Shown: piece after piece, positions 7,732 through 12,539 of the stretch | Position numbering within the stretch: the stretch's first letter is position 1 | How the letters are laid out: each line of letters opens with the position of its first letter | Assembly: GCA_965368765.1 (NCBI GenBank) | Contig: CBDUOF010000121.1 | Span: 1-13,877 of the forward strand | DNA from: Leptofilum sp965368765 | GTDB taxonomy: Bacteria > Chloroflexota > Anaerolineae > Promineifilales > Promineifilaceae | Reading direction: 5' to 3' | Length of the DNA: 13,877 nt | Translations under genes and position numbers: made by a program | The notes under the pieces: generated by a model | Database searches by the model: none | The model's input: only the letters and a program-made list of their open reading frames with translations | What the model was told of the DNA's origin: nothing

Positions 7732-9237
7732 TTATTCAACCCAGTCAAAGGTACGGGTAACCGCTTTCTTCCACATGGCAAACAGTTCAGTGCTCGCGTT
7801 GCTCTCTTTGTTGGGCTCCCAGGTCTTATCCACGCCCCAATTCTCGCGCATTTCGTCGGTGTTCTTCCAGAAACCAACGGCCAACCCAGCAGCATATGCA
7901 GCACCCAACGCAGTCGTTTCAGCAACCTTTGGCCGAATGACCGGGACGCCCAACACATCTGCCTGGAACTGCATCAGCAGATTGTTGAACACCATGCCAC
8001 CATCTACCTTCAAAGCCGTCAAATCAACACCAGAATCGGCGTTCATGGCATCCAGCACCTCACGGGTTTGGTAAGCGGTTGCTTCAAGCGTCGCGCGGCC
8101 AAAGTGACCCCGATTCACGTAACGCGTCAAGCCGGCAATCACGCCACGGGCGCTGTCCTTCCAATAAGGTGCATACAAACCAGAGAAGGCAGGCACAAAA
8201 TAAATGCCGCCGTTGTCATCTACAGTCTTGGCCAACTCTTCAACTTCTGGCGCCGATTTGATCATCTTCAGATTGTCACGCAGCCACTGTACCAGGGCTC
8301 CAGTAATTGCAATAGAACCTTCCAGCGCATACACAGCTGGCTGATTGCCAAACTTGTAACAAAGCGTGGTCAGTAAGCCATTATTGGAGGGAACCGGTTC
8401 GGTGCCCGTGTTCAAGATCATAAAACAGCCAGTGCCGTAGGTATTTTTTGCTTCACCAGGGCTAAAGCAGGCTTGTCCTACGGTTGCGGCTTGCTGGTCG
8501 CCCAGGTCCCCAGCTACAGGGATGCGCCCACCAAAAGGACCGTCTTCCAGAGTGTAGCCATAAATTTCAGAAGAGGATTTGATTTCTGGCAACATAGACA
8601 TGGGGATGTCCATTGCTTTGGCAATGTCGGCGTTCCATGAGAGCGTGTCCAGATTCATGAGCATGGTACGGGAAGCATTGGTGACGTCGGTAACATGCGC
8701 ACCGCCGTTTGTTCCACCGGTCAGGTTCCAAATCAACCAGGTATCGATGTTGCCAAAAATGGCGTCCCCTGCATCGGCAGCCTTACGGATTTCTGGAACG
8801 TTCTCCAGCAGCCACTTAACTTTGAGGCCAGAGAAGTAGGTGGCTAAAGGCAAACCAACTTGCGGGCGGAAGCGATCTTGGCCACCGTCTTTTACCATAT
8901 CGGCCACAATGCGATCATTGCGGGTATCCATCCAAACAACAGCATTGTGGTAGGGTTTGCCCGTGTTTTTGTCCCACACAACAGTAGTTTCACGCTGATT
9001 CGTAATACCAACGGCGGCTAGATCTTTGCTGGTGATGCCAGCGCGCTCTAAAGCCCCTTTAATCACATCCTGCGTGCGCGCCCAAATTTCCATTGGGTCA
9101 TGCTCCACCCAGCCTGGTTTGGGGAAGATTTGCTCATGCTCTAATTGATGCATAGCGACAGATTCGCCGCTGTGGTTAAAGAGCATACACCGGGTACTGG
9201 TGGTACCTTGATCAATTGCTGCGACATATTTTGACAT
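7732..9237 (-). CDS. glpK: Glycerol kinase
   Basis: 501-residue FGGY-family kinase making sn-glycerol 3-phosphate from glycerol and ATP. The N-terminal phosphate loop DQGTTSTRCMLF (9-20) is present. Glycerol-contact residues by motif alignment are R82-E83 (NQRET), W102 (VWMD), Y134 and D247 (GDQQAA). The second nucleotide-binding motif YGTGCF and the late segment KVDGGMVFNNLLMQFQAD are also seen. Length equals the family norm. A strong AAGGAG site stands 8 bases before the ATG. The activation loop at 221-250 reads EDGPFGG where low-GC Gram-positive enzymes have a phosphorylatable His, so control by HPr phosphorylation looks unlikely. It sits between dhaL and dhaM with a terminator after it. 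No ACGGCCGT palindrome occurs in its 1.5 kb. Confidence 0.97.
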   Translation of the reverse strand: MSKYVAAIDQGTTSTRCMLFNHSGESVAMHQLEHEQIFPKPGWVEHDPMEIWARTQDVIKGALERAGITSKDLAAVGITNQRETTVVWDKNTGKPYHNAVVWMDTRNDRIVADMVKDGGQDRFRPQVGLPLATYFSGLKVKWLLENVPEIRKAADAGDAIFGNIDTWLIWNLTGGTNGGAHVTDVTNASRTMLMNLDTLSWNADIAKAMDIPMSMLPEIKSSSEIYGYTLEDGPFGGRIPVAGDLGDQQAATVGQACFSPGEAKNTYGTGCFMILNTGTEPVPSNNGLLTTLCYKFGNQPAVYALEGSIAITGALVQWLRDNLKMIKSAPEVEELAKTVDDNGGIYFVPAFSGLYAPYWKDSARGVIAGLTRYVNRGHFGRATLEATAYQTREVLDAMNADSGVDLTALKVDGGMVFNNLLMQFQADVLGVPVIRPKVAETTALGAAYAAGLAVGFWKNTDEMRENWGVDKTWEPNKESNASTELFAMWKKAVTRTFDWVE

Positions 9238-9283
9238 TTTTACTCCTTAAAAAATAATCTGCAGCGTTGGCAGATTAAATAAG

Positions 9284-9913
9284 TTATTCTTTTACGGTTT
9301 CTAACAATGCGTTTAGAATGAGGTAGGATGATGTTGCCCCAGGATCCTGATGCCCGATGCTGCGTTCGCCAAGATAGCTGGCTCTACCTTTGCGGGCCTG
9401 TAAGGGGATGGTGTCTTTCATGCCTTGTTCGGCGGCGGAAACGGCCGTTTCTAACAGCGCAACCACCCCCTTACCCTCAGCCAGAGCCGCTTGCATTGCC
9501 GTCAAGGCAGGGGCCCAGGCGTCATACATCGTCTTATCTTCAAGATTAGGGCGGCCCCGTTGCAAAACACCCTCAACGCCTGCTTGAAGCAGCTTAAACA
9601 AATCGTCGCCGTTCAGCTCTTCCTTGGCGGCCATTGCCATGCCACTACGCATATAAAATGTGCCATACAGCGGCCCACTGGCACCGCCGACGCTGGAAAT
9701 CAGCGTCATGCCAACTGTTTTCAGTATGTTGCCAATATCCTTGTCAGCAACGGTGGGCAACTTTTCCATCACCTTTTTGAAGCCACGATCCATGTTTGCG
9801 CCGTGATCAGCATCTCCAATCGCAGAATCCAACTCGGTGAGATATGCCTTATTCTCATGCAAAACGGCCGCTGTTTTTTCCAACCACCGCACGATTTGAT
9901 CTTTTGTTACCAT
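9284..9913 (-). CDS. dhaL: Dihydroxyacetone kinase ADP-binding subunit DhaL
   Basis: 209 residues from the ATG at 9913. DhaL holds ADP permanently and passes phosphate from DhaM to dihydroxyacetone on DhaK. The Mg-ADP site ELDSAIGDADHGANM supplies Asp29, Asp34 and Asp36, one residue off the E. coli numbering. SVGGASGPLYGTFY and the late GRASYLGERSIGHQDPGATSS are also diagnostic. The frame stays open upstream to 9955, but that extension runs into an intercistronic hairpin, adds residues absent from the family, and ignores the GGAG site (9927-9930) ahead of 9913; hence the ATG at 9913. It lies 46 bases before glpK, probably in the same transcript. In E. coli DhaL-ADP is also a co-activator of DhaR, a likely feedback path here. 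Confidence 0.96.
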   Translation of the reverse strand: MVTKDQIVRWLEKTAAVLHENKAYLTELDSAIGDADHGANMDRGFKKVMEKLPTVADKDIGNILKTVGMTLISSVGGASGPLYGTFYMRSGMAMAAKEELNGDDLFKLLQAGVEGVLQRGRPNLEDKTMYDAWAPALTAMQAALAEGKGVVALLETAVSAAEQGMKDTIPLQARKGRASYLGERSIGHQDPGATSSYLILNALLETVKE

Positions 9914-9951
9914 AATAAAAGAGCTGCTCCTTTCTAACGAGCAAACAGTCC

Positions 9952-10000
9952 TCAATAATCAGCAATCAGTGACTGTTCCAGACTAACTGCTGATTATTGA
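9952..10000 (-). repeat. Intercistronic hairpin between dhaK and dhaL
   Basis: A perfect 13-bp inverted repeat, TCAATAATCAGCA (9952-9964) with its complement at 9988-10000, encloses a 23-base loop. There is no T-run on either side, so it is not a classical terminator. It fills most of the dhaK-dhaL gap and is more likely an mRNA processing or stability element, or a genome-wide repeat. Confidence 0.6.
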
Positions 10001-10017
10001 CGAACTGATCACCGTTT

Positions 10018-11091
10018 CTATGCGCCCCAGCGCAAGCCCGGCGTGTTCACAGGGGCATCCCAGAATTTGAGAATTTCATCGTCTGCTTTAACCAGGGTTA
10101 GGGAACAGCCCTGCATTTCTAGAGAGGTAATATAGGGACCGATCAGATTGCGGGCGATGGTGACGCCCCGTGCCTCACATTCGGCCACCAATTTACGATA
10201 AACTGCGTACAGTTCTGAAACGGGCGTGCCACCCATGCTGTTCACAAATGCTATAACGGAATCGCCTGATTTAAAGGGTTCATCGGTCAACTGTTTGTCG
10301 AACCAGGTGCCGTTGGTGTTGTCCCATTCGCGCACGGTACGACTGTAGGCTTCATCATCCAGCACGGCTTCAGCCATCATCGCGGTGATTTCGTCAACGG
10401 AGGTCATAGGCAAGCGTTTGCGGCCCGGTTCCCCATGAATACCAATGCCAAATTCAAATTCACCGTCACCCAAATCAAAGGTCGGCTTACCGGCCGCGGG
10501 GACAATACAAGACGTGAGGGCAATCCCAATGGAACGGCCGTTCATATTCACTTTTCGGGCCAGATCTGCACATTGCTCCAGGTTATAGCCAGCTTCTGCT
10601 GCGGCGCCCACGATCTTTTCTACAATCACCGTAGTACCCACCCCGCGCCGACCTGCCGTGTACAAACTATCTTTTACGGCCGCATCATCATCAATTAGAA
10701 TGGACTGAACCTTGATGCCTTCGGCATAAGCCAGCTCAGCGGCCGTTTCAAAGTTTAAGACGTCACCGGTGTAGTTTTTTACCAGGAACAGCACACCGGC
10801 ACCGCTGTCTACAGCTTTGGCACATTCATACATCTGGTCAGGCGTTGGCGACGTAAAAACTTCGCCCGGGCAGGCACCATCCAACATTCCTTTGCCCACA
10901 AAACCACCATGCATGGGCTCGTGGCCACTGCCGCCGCCCGATACCAAAGCAACCTTACCTTCTACCGGTGCATCTGACCGTACAATATAGAAAGGATCAT
11001 AATTGACCTTAAATCTGTCGGGATGAGCCAATGCCATACCTTCTAGCTGTTCTTTGACAACATCATCCACCCCATTAATTAATTTCTTCAT
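10018..11091 (-). CDS. dhaK: Dihydroxyacetone kinase substrate-binding subunit DhaK
   Basis: 357 residues, against 356 for E. coli DhaK. It binds dihydroxyacetone covalently as a hemiaminal on a histidine; here that residue is His219 in FGIGIHGEPG. The substrate pocket residues His57 (GGGSGHEP) and Asp110 (NYTGD) are both present, each one position from the E. coli numbering. It lacks the C-terminal DhaL-like domain of ATP-dependent single-chain kinases, so it must be the PTS-type enzyme working with the separate dhaL and dhaM genes. An AAGGAG site stands 9 bases before the ATG. In E. coli free DhaK antagonises DhaR. One exact ACGGCCGT copy lies at 10534 in the Asn-Gly-Arg frame. Confidence 0.97.
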   Translation of the reverse strand: MKKLINGVDDVVKEQLEGMALAHPDRFKVNYDPFYIVRSDAPVEGKVALVSGGGSGHEPMHGGFVGKGMLDGACPGEVFTSPTPDQMYECAKAVDSGAGVLFLVKNYTGDVLNFETAAELAYAEGIKVQSILIDDDAAVKDSLYTAGRRGVGTTVIVEKIVGAAAEAGYNLEQCADLARKVNMNGRSIGIALTSCIVPAAGKPTFDLGDGEFEFGIGIHGEPGRKRLPMTSVDEITAMMAEAVLDDEAYSRTVREWDNTNGTWFDKQLTDEPFKSGDSVIAFVNSMGGTPVSELYAVYRKLVAECEARGVTIARNLIGPYITSLEMQGCSLTLVKADDEILKFWDAPVNTPGLRWGA

Positions 11092-11180
11092 GAAACAACG
11101 CTCCTTGATTGACTGACCTAAAAACCCAGCTTTTCTAGAATTTGCATAGTGAAGACAGTTTCTTGGAAGAGGATATTCCG

Positions 11181-11287
11181 GCCAGCTGGCAAAAAAGGCA
11201 GGTCATGAGCCTTCAGATCTATGTTCTCTTGCAGCTATGGTCCCGCAAGAATCTTTTTGATTACCTGATCACCTGACCTGCCTCATG
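11181..11287 (-). promoter_or_regulatory. Structured intercistronic element between glpF and dhaK, terminator-like
   Basis: On the minus-strand transcript, GGCAGGTCA (complement of 11274-11282) pairs with TGACCTGCC (complement of 11197-11205), directly followed by TTTTTT (11191-11196). This is an intrinsic-terminator end with an unusually long 68-base insert. The insert folds further: TCTTGC/GCAAGA, and TCAG/CTGA outside it. A competing pair, CATGAG (complement of 11282-11287) with CTCATG (complement of 11204-11209), overlaps the terminator arms and cannot form with them as a simple nested structure. A 10-bp palindrome GCCAGCTGGC (11181-11190) follows. It may be a glpF terminator, an attenuator, or a small RNA; no known riboswitch class was recognised. 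Confidence 0.5.
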
Positions 11288-11323
11288 TAAGGTCTTCTTA
11301 GCAAAATATGACTTCTTAGGTTC

Positions 11324-12049
11324 TTAAAATACGAGGTTCCACACCAAGGCGCCCAGAACACCGCCAACCAGTGGTGCTACTACCGGAATCCAGCCATAAC
11401 CCCAATCTGAATCGCCTTTGCCAGCAATGGGCAAAAGGAAATGAGCCAGGCGCGGGCCAAGATCACGAGCAGGATTGATAGCATACCCAGTGGGACCACC
11501 TAACGATAAGCCGATGCCCCAAACCAAAGCGCCAACCAGATAGGGACCTAAACCAGAAGCCGGGCTACCGCCTGTGGCTCCCGAAAAAATAGCGCCGACA
11601 CCTATGAGTAGAACCATGGTGCCAATCAGCTCTGTGACGAAGTTCCAGGTTGTGTCGCGGATGGCCGGACCCGTGGAGTGTACGGCTAATTTCAAGCCAG
11701 GATCAGCTGTTTCAGCCCAATGGCGATAATAGGCGAGCCAAACAATTACTGCACCGACAAAGGCTCCAGCAATTTGTGCCAACATGGTTATAATCGCCTG
11801 ACCGGCATCATAAGTTCCTAAGATCAGCCACTTACCTATGGTTACTGCTGGATTAATATCGGCCTCAGGTGCACCAGCAGATATGGCGACAAAAACGCCA
11901 ACCATAACCGCCATAGCCCAGCCGGTAGTTATCACAATCCAGCCGCTGCTTTCACCTTTAGATTTACTCAAAAGTACGTTGGCTACAACGCCATTCCCTA
12001 AAATGATAAGAAACATTGTGCCAAGAAATTCACCTAATAGGTTATCCAT
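11324..12049 (-). CDS. glpF: Glycerol facilitator / aquaglyceroporin
   Basis: 241-residue MIP-family channel for passive glycerol entry, six membrane helices plus two half-helices. Both pore motifs are present: NPA at 66-68 (ADINPAVTIG) and NPARD at 192-196, the Asp after NPAR being typical of glycerol-conducting members. By eye alignment to E. coli GlpF the selectivity filter reads Ile40, Tyr189, Arg195 instead of Trp48, Phe200, Arg206, and the usual His two residues before the first NPA is Asp64. The ATG at 12049 is chosen because GGAG (12059-12062) lies 9 bases ahead; the upstream TTG at 12058 would touch the ribosome site. It is first in the glycerol cluster. No ACGGCCGT occurs within it. 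Confidence 0.95.
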   Translation of the reverse strand: MDNLLGEFLGTMFLIILGNGVVANVLLSKSKGESSGWIVITTGWAMAVMVGVFVAISAGAPEADINPAVTIGKWLILGTYDAGQAIITMLAQIAGAFVGAVIVWLAYYRHWAETADPGLKLAVHSTGPAIRDTTWNFVTELIGTMVLLIGVGAIFSGATGGSPASGLGPYLVGALVWGIGLSLGGPTGYAINPARDLGPRLAHFLLPIAGKGDSDWGYGWIPVVAPLVGGVLGALVWNLVF

Positions 12050-12416
12050 TTTTTCCAACTCCTTGAGTGATTCTACTTCTTCCTAATTTGTTAAACACAG
12101 GGGTACAGTGGGTTGCGGAAGCGAAGCTTAAAATTGAAGTATGATTTACTTCACTTCACGACACTGTAGAAAACTGAAAACGAAAAAGAATCGTTTTCTG
12201 AGAATAAAAGTCGCCTATTTTCACTGAAACTGATCGGGCTACCACCTCCTTTCCTCCAGTTGACGCACGAATGCTCAAACAGCCACTTGGCATGATCAGA
12301 CGACAAACATCCTCAAAGGACAAACGGCCGTTTCCAGCAATCTGCTTCAATTGGAAAATCTTTTGGGCAATGAATACAACGTGAAGCTCTTCCTAATCGT
12401 GCAATTTACACAACAC
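12050..12416 (-). promoter_or_regulatory. Long predicted 5' leader of the glpF operon
   Basis: If the promoter below is used, about 367 bases precede glpF. They hold a 7-bp palindrome TGAAGTA (12135-12141) / TACTTCA (12147-12153), an 8-bp hairpin GAAAACGA (12176-12183) / TCGTTTTC (12191-12198), a near-perfect but orphan Shine-Dalgarno AGGAGGTGGT (complement of 12241-12250), and one intergenic ACGGCCGT (12324-12331). No credible gene was seen. A TTG-started 64-codon frame and a GTG-started 22-codon frame end at 12156, but neither has a well-spaced ribosome site. Confidence 0.4.
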
Positions 12417-12452
12417 TAAAACACTATATAGGATAAGCAGCAAATGCATCAA
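12416..12452 (-). promoter_or_regulatory. Predicted sigma70 promoter of the glpF-dhaKL-glpK operon
   Basis: On the minus strand a -35 TTGATG (12447-12452) and a -10 TATAGT (12423-12428) are 18 bases apart, putting the start near 12416. The boxes are four of six and five of six matches to consensus, and the twin palindromes lie directly upstream, as expected for an activator-dependent promoter. No -24/-12 sigma54 element was found in this gap. Confidence 0.5.
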
Positions 12453-12468
12453 GGAAGAGGGGTATTTT

Positions 12469-12483
12469 GTTTCAATATGAAAC
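12469..12483. promoter_or_regulatory. Palindromic operator 1, GTTTCA-N3-TGAAAC
   Basis: Perfect 6-bp arms around ATA, centred at 12476, about -60 from the predicted start. It shares both arms with operator 2. Likely a DhaR-type binding site, inferred from position next to the regulator gene and promoter. Confidence 0.65.
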
Positions 12484-12499
12484 GATAGAATACCGGATA

Positions 12500-12516
12500 T
12501 GTTTCACAATGAAACA
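12500..12516. promoter_or_regulatory. Palindromic operator 2, TGTTTCA-N3-TGAAACA
   Basis: Perfect 7-bp arms around CAA, centred at 12508. This is 32 bp, about three helix turns, from operator 1, and about -92 from the predicted start. Two same-face copies suggest cooperative binding of a dimeric activator. It lies 24 bases beyond the dhaR stop codon. Confidence 0.65.
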
Positions 12517-12539
12517 GAGAGATGTGGAGAAGGGCTTTC

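Noticed and set aside
9914..9955. Longer dhaL start at 9955
   Set aside because: It adds residues not found in the family, overlaps the intercistronic hairpin, and the GGAG site serves the ATG at 9913.
11215..11260. T-box or tRNA-like element in the glpF-dhaK gap (GCGGGACC near a stem)
   Set aside because: The conserved T-box antiterminator sequence and a complete tRNA cloverleaf are both absent.
12273..12285. Possible sigma54 -24/-12 element (TGGC ... GAGC on the minus strand)
   Set aside because: The GG-to-GC spacing is two bases short of the invariant sigma54 spacing, and the regulator lacks GAFTGA.
12156..12350. 64-codon TTG-started frame in the glpF leader
   Set aside because: No ribosome site, low-complexity Phe/Ser/Lys-rich end, and no recognisable protein features.
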